Assembly (NCBI GenBank): GCA_021795355.1
Contig: JAJYPL010000009.1
Location: 1 to 45,847, forward strand
Length of the DNA: 45,847 nucleotides
Reading direction: 5' to 3'
Source: a bacterium
GTDB lineage: Bacteria > SZUA-79 > Acidulodesulfobacterales > Acidulodesulfobacteraceae
The notes under the pieces were generated by a model. The model worked only from the letters and a program-made list of their open reading frames with translations. It did not search any database and was not told where the DNA came from. This document shows, in pieces, positions 32,409 to 39,852 of this stretch; positions within the stretch are counted from its first letter, which is position 1; every line of letters begins with the position of its first letter. The translations under genes were made by a program, and so were the position numbers.

Positions 32409-33988
32409 GCTTCTTTTCCCCAGTCCGATAAAAAGCGGTTTATAAATGTCTGCAAAGATTTCTGTTCCTGAAGATAGCCTGATAAAACAAATGCGGTCGA
32501 AACGACGATATGGTATTTCTCTCCGCCGCTTTTTGCAATTTTCTTGAAAGCAGGATGCTCGTTATTTATCCATACGGTCCCTTCTTCTATTTTTCCCAAT
32601 TCGTTAGAATCTTTATTATCGTAAAACCCGATCATTAATCCGGGCGGCTTTCTTTTTCCTTCCTGCGTTTTACCGTTTTTTTGTTCGTCTGCATCTATAT
32701 CTAAATTTGGAAGTCTGTTTTTGGTATTTTTATCGTTTTCTGTATTTTCGTTATTTTTTATATCTTCGCTTCCTTCGGTATCTTCTTTTTTTCCTATATT
32801 GCCGTTGTTTATATCGGTTCTTTCAGAGCCTTCTTCTATTGCCGTTCCTTTTTCTAAAGCTGAAGTATCGGCAGAAACGCCGTTATCGGTTTCAAATTTT
32901 TTTCTTCTGCCGAACAAAGGGTCTAATTCAGGGAAGTCGTTAAGCATATTATCCAGAATTTCACGAATTTCTTTTTCAAGCGGACGCAATTCTTTTGCAG
33001 GTTTTTCTCGGGATTCGTTTATTTCGCCGAATTCTTTTAAAATAGGTTCTATAACTTCTTGAACGGCTTTACGATAGCGGTAATATTTCTGAAGGCTTGC
33101 CGTATCTTTTAAAAAATCGGCTTTATTGGTGGTTAAAATTAACGAAAGACCCGGCATTTCGACTACTCCCGATATATAATCCGGATTTTTTGACGAAATT
33201 CCAAGCCAATCCCATCCGTGTTTTATGACTTTTCCGCAAGTAGATATCGCTATTCCTCTTTTTTCTTCATCAAGCGGGTTTTTATATTTCCTGACGAAAC
33301 CGACCCCTACAGGTTTTGCCTTTTTTCCAAATTGAACTTTAAAAGCTTTACTCTTTTCAAAATCCATCATCTCGGATAAGCTTATTTTTTCTTCGTTTAC
33401 GTAAAAATTAATGCCGTTTTTATAAATAAACCTTAAAGCTATTTGAAAAGTTGCATCCATAATGGTATAGAAATGTTTTTGAATAGTTTTCTTAATAAAC
33501 CCTGGATTAAGCAGTTCGGAATGATTTGATTTGAAAAATATCGATACGGCGGTTCCGTGCGGCGAATTGATTAATTTAGAATCTGCAAAGGCCGGAGTTA
33601 TATATTTCCATGGAGCTTTTTCGTCATTTTCCAATTTCCATTTTGTTGCACCGCGAAAATTTCCGTTCGCCGTTTCCGTAACGACCTCTTTCGCTATAAG
33701 CAGGGATAATTTTGCGCCGACGCCTGCAAAGCCGATGCCCATGCCTCTTGTTTTTGTGGTCGATGCGATATTGTGATATCCGTCCAGTTCTTTTTTATTC
33801 ATTCCTTTCCCGTTATCTATAACGGTCAGAATATATTTTTCGGAATCGACGATAAATCTTATATCGCTTGCATGAGAATCGAGTGAATTTGCGACCAGTT
33901 CGGTAACGATAACTTCTTCCTGAGGGAACGGATAGGAATCCCGTATATCTTCCAATAAATGATGTAAATTTACCCTTGTTTCGCCCAT
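32405..33988 (-). CDS. GHKL (Hsp90/MutL-type) ATPase of unknown function
   Basis: A 527-residue protein with an N-terminal GHKL ATP-binding fold: N-box VTELVANSLDSHASDI (Glu30, Asn34), G1 box VIDNGKGMN (Asp58-Gly62) and G2 box GMGIGFAGVGAKLSL (82-95). This resembles MutL, MORC and Hsp90-like ATPases rather than histidine kinases, since no phospho-acceptor domain is present. Residues about 380-455 are a low-complexity Asn/Asp/Glu/Lys linker, and a small C-terminal domain follows. It lies 19 nt after the cytochrome c gene on the same strand and overlaps the DUF1016-like gene. Stand-alone GHKL ATPases of this type often occur in defence islands, but no described system is recognised here. Confidence 0.7.
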   Translation of the reverse strand: MGETRVNLHHLLEDIRDSYPFPQEEVIVTELVANSLDSHASDIRFIVDSEKYILTVIDNGKGMNKKELDGYHNIASTTKTRGMGIGFAGVGAKLSLLIAKEVVTETANGNFRGATKWKLENDEKAPWKYITPAFADSKLINSPHGTAVSIFFKSNHSELLNPGFIKKTIQKHFYTIMDATFQIALRFIYKNGINFYVNEEKISLSEMMDFEKSKAFKVQFGKKAKPVGVGFVRKYKNPLDEEKRGIAISTCGKVIKHGWDWLGISSKNPDYISGVVEMPGLSLILTTNKADFLKDTASLQKYYRYRKAVQEVIEPILKEFGEINESREKPAKELRPLEKEIREILDNMLNDFPELDPLFGRRKKFETDNGVSADTSALEKGTAIEEGSERTDINNGNIGKKEDTEGSEDIKNNENTENDKNTKNRLPNLDIDADEQKNGKTQEGKRKPPGLMIGFYDNKDSNELGKIEEGTVWINNEHPAFKKIAKSGGEKYHIVVSTAFVLSGYLQEQKSLQTFINRFLSDWGKEA

Positions 33989-34007
33989 TAGCGTTTATTT
34001 GCCGTAT

Positions 34008-34364
34008 TTATTTTAACGAATTAAGATAATAAGCAACATATTTGACCTGCTTATCGGTTAAAATTTGCGAACAGTAAGGATCCATCCTGCAGCTTCTTAT
34101 TGCCTTTTCCGTCTGCTTAATCGAAAGATGTTTATTTCCCCATCCCGCAAGAGCTGCTATATTATCGGTTCTTTTCCCTTTAACGAATGAATGGCAGCGG
34201 ATACAGCCCGACTTTAAAACAATTCTTTTACCACTTAATATATAAAGTTTAAGTTTTGTTTTTGTTAAAGACTTATGTAAAGCAAAACTATGTTTAACAA
34301 AAATAAATAAAAATCCGGCAAAAAATAAAAAAGAAGTTAATAAAAATATTTTTTTAATAGACAT
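34008..34364 (-). CDS. Small monohaem c-type cytochrome, membrane-anchored or secreted
   Basis: A 118-residue protein with an N-terminal hydrophobic signal or anchor (about 5-23) and one haem-attachment motif, Cys54-x2-Cys57-His58 (SGCIRCHSF). The C-terminal ILTDKQVKYVAYYLNSL helix is typical of small cytochromes c. Methionine in RMDPYCSQIL is a possible axial ligand, and two further cysteines surround it. A minus-strand promoter TTGAAA-16-TATAAT (34434 to 34407) and TAGGTG before the ATG support expression. It would carry electrons in the periplasm. Its position 5' of a GHKL module is odd, and a truncated second copy lies at 36679. Confidence 0.85.
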   Translation of the reverse strand: MSIKKIFLLTSFLFFAGFLFIFVKHSFALHKSLTKTKLKLYILSGKRIVLKSGCIRCHSFVKGKRTDNIAALAGWGNKHLSIKQTEKAIRSCRMDPYCSQILTDKQVKYVAYYLNSLK

Positions 34365-34406
34365 TGAAAATCACCTAACAAAATTTTAATTTTATATTAC
34401 ATTTTT

Positions 34407-34434
34407 ATTATAGCATTCGGATTAATATTTTCAA
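34407..34434 (-). promoter_or_regulatory. Promoter of the cytochrome c / GHKL transcript
   Basis: On the minus strand TTGAAA (34434-34429) is separated by 16 bp from TATAAT (34412-34407), about 43 nt before the cytochrome c start. The same block is repeated at 36817-36845, where it faces the MNT/HEPN genes. It is arranged divergently from the DUF4143 ATPase promoter. Confidence 0.6.
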
Positions 34435-34495
34435 TGATGAAATAAGTGAAGACTTTAATATAGTTATGTTTCTGATTCGACTATAATCTAAATAT

Positions 34496-35752
34496 ATGTT
34501 GAATTATATAAAAGATTATAATATAATCGAAAGTATGAAAAATGAAAAAATCGCCCTTATACAGAGAGACGAATATATTAAAGACATTGAAAATTATATA
34601 GATAAGCCTATAATAAAAGTGCTGATAGGTATGCGCAGAGTTGGAAAAAGCGCTATTATAAAGCTTTTAATCGATAAACTGCTCAAAAAAGATATACCCG
34701 CTTCTAATATCATTTATATAAATAAAGAATCTCTTGAATTTGACGAAATAAAAAACTACAAAGATTTATATCGATACGTACTAAATTATTTTAAGGGCGT
34801 TAAAAACAGAAAATATATTTTTATCGATGAAATTCAGGAAATTGCAGAATGGGAAAAAACCGTAAACTCTTTTTTAGCCGATAATTACGGCGATATTATA
34901 ATATCCGGTTCTAACTCAAAACTGCTTTCTTCGGAACTTGCTACCCTGCTTAGCGGCAGATATATCGAGATGCCGGTTTATCCGCTTACGTTTAAAGAAT
35001 TTTTGCGGTTTAGGTTAAAAAAAACCGATAAGGAAACGGAATTTAAGAATTTTTTGCGTTATGGAGGATTGCCGGGCATACATTTATTACCCCTAAATGA
35101 CGATGCCGTATTCGTTTATCTGAACTCTATATTAAATACCGTTTTATACAACGACGTAATTATAAGACATAAAATTAGGGATGCCGCCGTATTCGATAAA
35201 ATAGTTAAATACCTGTTCGATAATATAGGCAATATAACGACGGCAAAAAAAATTGCCGATTACTTCAAGTCGCAAAAAGTGAAAGTTTCCGTCGATACGG
35301 TTTTGAACTATATAAGCTATTTAGAAACAAGTTTAATTATCGATACAGTGCCCAGATACGATATAAAAGGCAAAAAGTTTTTAGAATTTCACGACAAGTT
35401 TTTTTTAAACGATATAGGACTTAGAAACGGATTTATAGGATACAGAGAGAAAGATATTAACGGACTGCTTGAGAACATAGTATATAAAGAATTGCAATCC
35501 AGAGGCTACAAAGTATCCGTCGGCGCTATTAACCAATTTGAAATAGATTTTATTGCCGAAAAACAAAACGATATAAAATACATCCAGGTCTGCTATTTAT
35601 TAAACGACAAAAGCATAATAGACCGTGAGTTCGGCAATTTAGAAAAAATTAGGGACAACTACGAAAAAATCGTAGTCTCTATGGATAAGTTTTTTCCTGA
35701 AGATAGGAACGGTATAATTCATCAGAATCTAATTGATTTTTTGATGGCTTAA
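34496..35752 (+). CDS. AAA ATPase with DUF4143 (AAA_14-type)
   Basis: A 418-residue ATPase. Walker A is GMRRVGKS (45-52), Walker B is YIFIDEIQEI, and the sensor-like IIISGSNSKLLSSELATLLSGR is typical of AAA_14 proteins. The C-terminal DUF4143 part ends with a restriction-endonuclease-like segment, NQFEIDFIAEK...YIQV, seen in this family. These proteins are widespread in mobile and accessory regions and their role is unknown. TATAAT (34482-34487) lies 8 nt before the ATG and no ribosome-binding site is seen, so the mRNA is probably leaderless; a second in-frame ATG is at 34535. It sits alone between the two minus-strand modules. Confidence 0.87.
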   Translation: MLNYIKDYNIIESMKNEKIALIQRDEYIKDIENYIDKPIIKVLIGMRRVGKSAIIKLLIDKLLKKDIPASNIIYINKESLEFDEIKNYKDLYRYVLNYFKGVKNRKYIFIDEIQEIAEWEKTVNSFLADNYGDIIISGSNSKLLSSELATLLSGRYIEMPVYPLTFKEFLRFRLKKTDKETEFKNFLRYGGLPGIHLLPLNDDAVFVYLNSILNTVLYNDVIIRHKIRDAAVFDKIVKYLFDNIGNITTAKKIADYFKSQKVKVSVDTVLNYISYLETSLIIDTVPRYDIKGKKFLEFHDKFFLNDIGLRNGFIGYREKDINGLLENIVYKELQSRGYKVSVGAINQFEIDFIAEKQNDIKYIQVCYLLNDKSIIDREFGNLEKIRDNYEKIVVSMDKFFPEDRNGIIHQNLIDFLMA

Positions 35753-35842
35753 TTTATTTAATTATAACTCCGCCTATACTACCCCTGTTAAAAAAGAATA
35801 ATAATCCATTTTATTTTTATTTGCGAAATCCAAAAACGCGTA

Positions 35843-35898
35843 AAAATTTTCTTTTATAAGATTAAACAATCAATACTTCAAAAATAAAATCAGGGATT
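35843..35898. repeat. Module-flank repeat L, copy B
   Basis: This copy matches 31857-31912 at 54 of 56 positions. It includes the last codons and stop of the HEPN gene (stop at 35890-35892). Because copy A contains the same tail without a HEPN gene in front of it, copy A may be the scar left by loss or replacement of a HEPN-type gene. Confidence 0.8.
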
Positions 35899-36309
35899 TA
35901 TTTGCTTGATTAATAATTGCCTTATTTTATCGATGCTTTTTATAAATTTTCCGGCAATTTCTACCGCCCTTTTTGCCTCAGGCTCGGTTACTTCCGAAAA
36001 ATCGTCATAGTCGGCTTCATTCCTTAAAGACATTAATTCCTGATATATTTTACCGGTTTCGAAATCAACCGTTTTGTCTTTTACGAAATGAAGCGAAAAC
36101 ATGGTTTTTACGCCGTCGTGTTTTGCAGGATCTATGCCTTTTAGAATAAGCAGCGACCTTGCGGCATGATATACGGAATAGTAGCTTCTGTCTGCCGACG
36201 TCTTGAATCTCTTGGACTTTAGGTTGAATAAGGCATCTTCAAGCATTTCATTCGATTTTTGAAATCTTAAATCGGATAATGCCGTTTTTTCGTCATGGGT
36301 TAATTCCAT
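35890..36309 (-). CDS. HEPN domain protein (HepT-like toxin)
   Basis: A helical protein of about 139 residues from the ATG at 36309; an ATG at 36324 would add five residues. It has the HEPN features AFxNLKxKRFKTSADRSYYSVYHAARSLL and the C-terminal RNEADYDDF. This is the R-x-x-A-D-Y form of the HEPN RNase/AMP-acceptor motif rather than the classic R-x4-H. It overlaps the upstream nucleotidyltransferase gene, the standard MntA-HepT arrangement, in which the MNT protein neutralises HEPN by adding AMP. It is read from the minus strand and may use the captured cytochrome c promoter copy at 36817-36845. Confidence 0.85.
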   Translation of the reverse strand: MELTHDEKTALSDLRFQKSNEMLEDALFNLKSKRFKTSADRSYYSVYHAARSLLILKGIDPAKHDGVKTMFSLHFVKDKTVDFETGKIYQELMSLRNEADYDDFSEVTEPEAKRAVEIAGKFIKSIDKIRQLLIKQINP

Positions 36310-36631
36310 ATAAAACAACCCCATCTTTTTTAATGTTTTGATAAAAACCTGTTTTAAATCTTTTGTTATTATTAAATGAATGCAATGGAACGATTGTTAC
36401 TGAAAACGGGATGCCGGTCTTAATTTCTTCCTCATAAAAAATATCGTTTATAAAAGAAATTTCCTTAGGCAATTTTTTACCGACGACTACGAGAACGTCC
36501 ATATCGGAATCTTCCGAAAAATCTCCTCTTACCCGCGAACCGAAAGCCGTGACGCTTATTATATTGCTTCCCGCTCCGGTTTTTATTTTGTCGATAATTC
36601 TTTTAAACGAATCGGTTTCATATAGATACAT
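36293..36631 (-). CDS. Minimal nucleotidyltransferase (MntA-like antitoxin)
   Basis: A 112-residue protein with the nucleotidyltransferase core TAFGSRVRGDFSEDSDMDVL: Gly31-Ser32 and the metal-binding Asp43 and Asp45, ten residues apart as the family requires. MNT proteins of this size pair with HEPN proteins. In characterised pairs they AMPylate a tyrosine of the HEPN toxin. The HEPN gene overlaps its 3' end. The 31-codon leader ORF and the promoter of the duplicated cytochrome c segment lie directly upstream on the same strand. Confidence 0.88.
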   Translation of the reverse strand: MYLYETDSFKRIIDKIKTGAGSNIISVTAFGSRVRGDFSEDSDMDVLVVVGKKLPKEISFINDIFYEEEIKTGIPFSVTIVPLHSFNNNKRFKTGFYQNIKKDGVVLYGINP

Positions 36632-36677
36632 ATAATTATTTTATCATAATTGAATAATAAAAGTGTTGCGGCATTAG

Positions 36678-36846
36678 ATTAGTGTTTATTTGCCGTATTT
36701 ATTTTAACGGAAATAAATAAAAATCCGGCAAGAAATAAAAAAGAAGTTAACAAAAATATTTTTTTAACGGACATTTTGAACCTCCTAACAAAGTTTTAGT
36801 TTTACGTTACATTTTTATTATAGCCGGTCAGATTAATATTTTCAAT
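36678..36846 (-). pseudogene. Deleted second copy of the cytochrome c gene (signal peptide and promoter only)
   Basis: Bases 36678-36709 match 33987-34018 (31 of 32), and 36710-36846 match the region from 34301 on with scattered changes. The intervening 282 bp, the whole mature cytochrome including the CxxCH site, is missing. The junction falls at a shared TTAAC, which suggests a microhomology deletion. What remains is an ORF of 31 codons (36774 to 36679) that starts MSVKKIFLLTSFLF and runs out of frame to a new stop. It is preceded by a perfect AGGAGG and a TTGAAA-17-TATAAT promoter (36845 to 36817). The stretch 36632-36936 holds nothing else besides the right boundary repeat. Confidence 0.8.
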
Positions 36847-36903
36847 TAAAACTTATATATTCCTTATCCTTTTATTCCGAAATAAAATAAGCAGTTAATT
36901 ATC

Positions 36904-36930
36904 TATTTTTATTTTTAAATCTGATATAAT
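36904..36930 (+). repeat. Right boundary direct repeat of the accessory island (promoter of next gene)
   Basis: Identical over 27 bp to 31580-31606. Here it supplies the TATAAT (36925-36930) that lies 6 nt before the ATG of the intact sugar-isomerase-like gene, so this copy is functional sequence. Recombination between the two copies would remove the island and join the porin terminator directly to this promoter. Confidence 0.8.
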
Positions 36931-36936
36931 TAATAA

Positions 36937-37857
36937 ATGTATTGCGAAAATTTTAATAAAGACGGCAGGCTGAATTTCGGAGTAAATACCGATTCATTTT
37001 TCGGTATAGGGTTCGGTCTTCTCGGCGATAACAATATAGACCGTCTTCAGTCTTCGTTCGACGATTTCTTCAATCTTTTAAATTCCTATAATATAGGCAA
37101 TATCGAAATAAACACTGAAATAGAACAGTTAAGCCATGGTTCTTTACAAAAATTCGTTATTCCTTCGATAAACGCTTTTTCTTCAAAATTGCCGTTCCCG
37201 CTTTCCGTTTCTGTCCATCTTCCTTATCTTCAGCTTAATCCGGCAAGTCCTTTAGAAGATTATAGGCGGGTTTCGGTTAAAGCGATTATTGGGGTAATAA
37301 ATGCATGCAGGGGGTTGGACGTTAAAAAATTCGTTATCCATCTGACCTCCGAATTTGAAGATTCAATTATGTTTTTTCCTATAGAAGAAAAAGCAAAAAA
37401 GGCTTTAATCGATATTGCCGTCCGCCAGGCAAAGAAAAGCATGTCCGAAATATTAAAAGAAACCGAACTGCCGCCGGACGTTTTTGCTTTAGAAAATCTT
37501 GAGGCTTTTCCGTTCGATTATTTATATCCGATAGCAGAAGAATTAGCCATATCCCTTTGTTTCGATATGGGACACTGGGGGCTAAACGGTTTTATGCCGG
37601 AGGATTTTCTAAAAAAATTCGGCATTAACCGGATAGGCGAAATGCATATACAGAATATGTCGGAAAAAAGAACCGATTTAAGAACTACCGTAAGAAACGA
37701 ACACAGGCCGCTGGGAACCGGTATTTTAAACCCCGCGGTATTTTTTCGTTCCATTATAGAGAAGGGGGAATTTTCCGGACCTTTGATAATAGAAAACAGG
37801 TCTAAAGAAGATTTAACAACCTCCTTAGATTATTTGAAAGCGCATAATTTCATATAA
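36937..37857 (+). CDS. Sugar-isomerase/endonuclease-IV-like TIM-barrel protein
   Basis: A 306-residue protein of the AP endonuclease 2/xylose-isomerase-like TIM-barrel superfamily. Candidate metal ligands occur at the expected strand ends: SVHLPYLQL, KFVIHLT, FALENLEAF, CFDMGHWGL, GEMHIQN and LIIENRS. It may be a sugar isomerase or epimerase, or a phosphoesterase such as the cobamide-remodelling enzyme CbiR, which shares this fold; sequence reading alone does not decide. It has no ribosome-binding site and a TATAAT 6 nt before the ATG, suggesting a leaderless transcript. It is followed after 55 bp by an MFS transporter gene and may be co-transcribed with it. Confidence 0.75.
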   Translation: MYCENFNKDGRLNFGVNTDSFFGIGFGLLGDNNIDRLQSSFDDFFNLLNSYNIGNIEINTEIEQLSHGSLQKFVIPSINAFSSKLPFPLSVSVHLPYLQLNPASPLEDYRRVSVKAIIGVINACRGLDVKKFVIHLTSEFEDSIMFFPIEEKAKKALIDIAVRQAKKSMSEILKETELPPDVFALENLEAFPFDYLYPIAEELAISLCFDMGHWGLNGFMPEDFLKKFGINRIGEMHIQNMSEKRTDLRTTVRNEHRPLGTGILNPAVFFRSIIEKGEFSGPLIIENRSKEDLTTSLDYLKAHNFI

Positions 37858-37912
37858 AAACCGGTTATAGATATTACAGATATTGTAAATATGAATACTT
37901 TAAATTATATAA

Positions 37913-39151
37913 ATGCCTTTCTCGGATAACGATAAAAATAAAAGCAGGTTTTTCACCGCGCCTCTTCTCCTTTCTTCCGCCGGAATGTTTTTGGACGGTT
38001 ATTCGTTAACCGTAACCGCATTCGCTATAATACTTATCAATCCGTATTTCCGCCTGAATACTTTAGAGTCCGGCTTAATTATAGCGTCCGTCGTGTTTGG
38101 CAGTATAATAGGAGCATTGCTTATCGGATATTTCAGCGACGTTTTCGGGAGAAAGTCGGTTTATATTTTAAATATGGCTGTTTTCGTTGTATCCGGTATC
38201 GTATCGGCATTTTCCGCAAATTTTATAATGCTATTGTTATCCCGAATTGCTCTGGGCGTTGCGGTAGGAGCCGATTATCCGGTATCTAATTCTTATATCG
38301 CGGAAACTGCGCCCGAAGCGCTCAGGGGCAAGCATCTTTCCTTCGCCGGCTTGTCGTTCGGCATAGGCTCGATATTTTCCTCTTTAACAGCGGCGGCCAT
38401 TTTTCCTTTCGGACCGGAAATGTGGCGTTTTATGTTCGGTATCGGCGTAATTCCGGCATTTATAGTAATGCTTTTAAGAATCTCTATGCCCGAATCTGAA
38501 AGATGGATAAATGCAAAACGCATTAAAGAGGAATATAAAAAAAATAAATTATATATAGCGGGAATGTTTTCCAAGGCGCATATAAAAAATACCCTGCTGT
38601 ATTCTTCTATCTGGTTTTTGTACGATATCGGAGCATACGGCATAGGGCTTTTAATCCCGTTAATTTTTAAAAAAAGCGGATTTATTTCAAACGAAGGCAA
38701 TGCGCTTATAACGTCTTTAATTCTTTTAACAGGCATAGTAAGCTCAGCGGCCGGGCTTTTAAATATAGATAAGATAGGAAGAAAGAATTTGCAGCTATTA
38801 GGTTTTGCGGGGATGGGCATTTCCCTTTTTCTTATTCCTTACTTTTACGGCACGTTAGCAGGTCTTGCCGCCGTAATTTTTACGGCCGAAATTTTTAATT
38901 CTTTAGCGTCTTTAACGGTAGGGATTTTTCCCGCCGAGCTTTCGCATACGTCTTTCAGGTCGTCGGCTTACGGATTTTCGGCTATGGCCGGCAAAATAGG
39001 GGCGGTATGCGGAGTCTTAATAATGACGTACTTTGTCAGGGAGAATAAAAATCTGGGCTATTATGCCGTAGCGGGTTTAATATCCGCCGCCTTTTTTCTT
39101 TCTTTTTTTCTGCCGGAAACGAGGAATAAACGGTTAGATGAAATTAAATAA
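37913..39151 (+). CDS. Major facilitator superfamily transporter (sugar/organic-acid type)
   Basis: A 412-residue permease with about twelve transmembrane helices. The loop 2-3 motif GYFSDVFGRKSVYILN and the segment SRIALGVAVGADYPVSNSYIAE with PEALRGKHLSF are typical of the sugar-porter and metabolite-symporter branch. The second half repeats the pattern around NIDKIGRKNLQLLG, and the C-terminal PAELSHTSFRSSAYGFS resembles the same group. The substrate is unknown. The position behind the TIM-barrel gene suggests a small catabolic or salvage pair. No Shine-Dalgarno sequence is evident at the ATG. Confidence 0.87.
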   Translation: MPFSDNDKNKSRFFTAPLLLSSAGMFLDGYSLTVTAFAIILINPYFRLNTLESGLIIASVVFGSIIGALLIGYFSDVFGRKSVYILNMAVFVVSGIVSAFSANFIMLLLSRIALGVAVGADYPVSNSYIAETAPEALRGKHLSFAGLSFGIGSIFSSLTAAAIFPFGPEMWRFMFGIGVIPAFIVMLLRISMPESERWINAKRIKEEYKKNKLYIAGMFSKAHIKNTLLYSSIWFLYDIGAYGIGLLIPLIFKKSGFISNEGNALITSLILLTGIVSSAAGLLNIDKIGRKNLQLLGFAGMGISLFLIPYFYGTLAGLAAVIFTAEIFNSLASLTVGIFPAELSHTSFRSSAYGFSAMAGKIGAVCGVLIMTYFVRENKNLGYYAVAGLISAAFFLSFFLPETRNKRLDEIK

Positions 39152-39176
39152 TAATATTAAGCCGTTCCGATTTTTC

Positions 39177-39211
39177 TTGACTTAATTTTTTATCGGATAT
39201 ATATTTATAAT
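39177..39211 (+). promoter_or_regulatory. Promoter of the kdp leader
   Basis: TTGACT (39177-39182), 17 bp, TATATT (39200-39205), with a second TATAAT at 39206-39211. Transcription would start near 39212-39218, a few tens of bases before the riboswitch aptamer. Confidence 0.65.
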
Positions 39212-39241
39212 AAATTACATCATTGCTCGTGTAAAAATAGT

Positions 39242-39378
39242 TCTTTGAAATTTAAAGCTTAGTTCCCTTGCATAAAAAAGGGAAGCGGAGAAACCAATAT
39301 TTAGGGGCGAATATCTTTTCGATAGAGGAATACTCTTTATCCTTAGCCCGTCAGCTAACTTCGTAAGCTATTAAAGAG
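39242..39378 (+). promoter_or_regulatory. c-di-AMP riboswitch (ydaO/yuaA class) upstream of kdp
   Basis: The leader contains the conserved blocks of this class in order: GGGAAGCGGAGAAACCAA (39281-39298), AGGGGCGAATA (39303-39313) and CCGTCAGCTAACTTCGTAAG (39348-39367). Outer pairing between AAAGCTTA (39254-39261) and TAAGCTATTAAAG forms P1. This class binds cyclic di-AMP and usually turns off potassium-uptake and cell-wall genes when the nucleotide is abundant. The following genes are kdp, a known target type. The match is by motif recognition; edges are approximate. Confidence 0.88.
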
Positions 39379-39513
39379 TTTTAGATAAAGTTAAATATAA
39401 TTAGTTTATAATAAACGCAATATACGCAGATTATTCTTGAAATAAATTCAATTATATTTAATAAATAATAATGCGTCATATGTTTGCCGTATAATGTTTT
39501 GCTTATTGCTTTA

Positions 39514-39550
39514 ATAGCCGAAGGTTTCAGAACCTCCGGCTATTTTTTTT
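39514..39550 (+). terminator. Intrinsic terminator between riboswitch and kdpF
   Basis: ATAGCCGAAGGTT pairs with AACCTCCGGCTAT (one mismatch, four-base loop) and is followed by eight T. It lies about 135 nt after the aptamer and about 100 nt before kdpF, so it is the natural expression platform for transcription attenuation of the kdp operon. The 118-nt AT-rich linker presumably holds the competing pairing. The rest of the 500-bp gap shows no further gene. Confidence 0.85.
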
Positions 39551-39652
39551 GCAAAAATGCGGACTTAAGCATTTATGCATTAGATGTAAGGCTCATAGGA
39601 GTAAAACCGCCAAAATTTTAATTTATTTAATAAGAACGGAGGAGGACGATTT

Positions 39653-39739
39653 ATGATAGAAAATATTATTCTTCTTATAGTTTCGATTTTAGTACTGGCA
39701 TATTTGTTTTATGTTTTGATATACCCCGATAAATTTTGA
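39653..39739 (+). CDS. kdpF: Potassium-transporting ATPase small subunit KdpF
   Basis: A 28-residue single-helix peptide starting MIENIILLIVSILVLAYLF and ending IYPDKF. It matches the KdpF pattern, a hydrophobic helix followed by a short Pro/acidic-Lys/Phe tail, and its length (29 in E. coli). GGAGGAGG lies 8 nt before the ATG, one of the strongest ribosome-binding sites in the window. KdpF stabilises the KdpABC complex. The conventional first position in the operon is kept. Confidence 0.85.
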   Translation: MIENIILLIVSILVLAYLFYVLIYPDKF

Positions 39740-39852
39740 ACAAATACAAAATACAAAATATCGATATCAAATTATGAACTATAGAACGATGCAATTAGCT
39801 CAACAGCTTAAATTGAAATTTAATTGAAATTAAAAACGGAAGGAGAGTCAAA

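Noticed and set aside
38293-38820. 175-codon minus-strand open frame opposite the MFS gene
   Set aside because: Antisense shadow; Pro/Ile/Ser-rich composition without domains, opposite a convincing 12-helix transporter.
39490-39495. Extra promoter (TATAAT) between the riboswitch and the terminator
   Set aside because: No acceptable -35 lies 15-19 bp upstream, and the hexamer is likely chance in AT-rich sequence ahead of a terminator.
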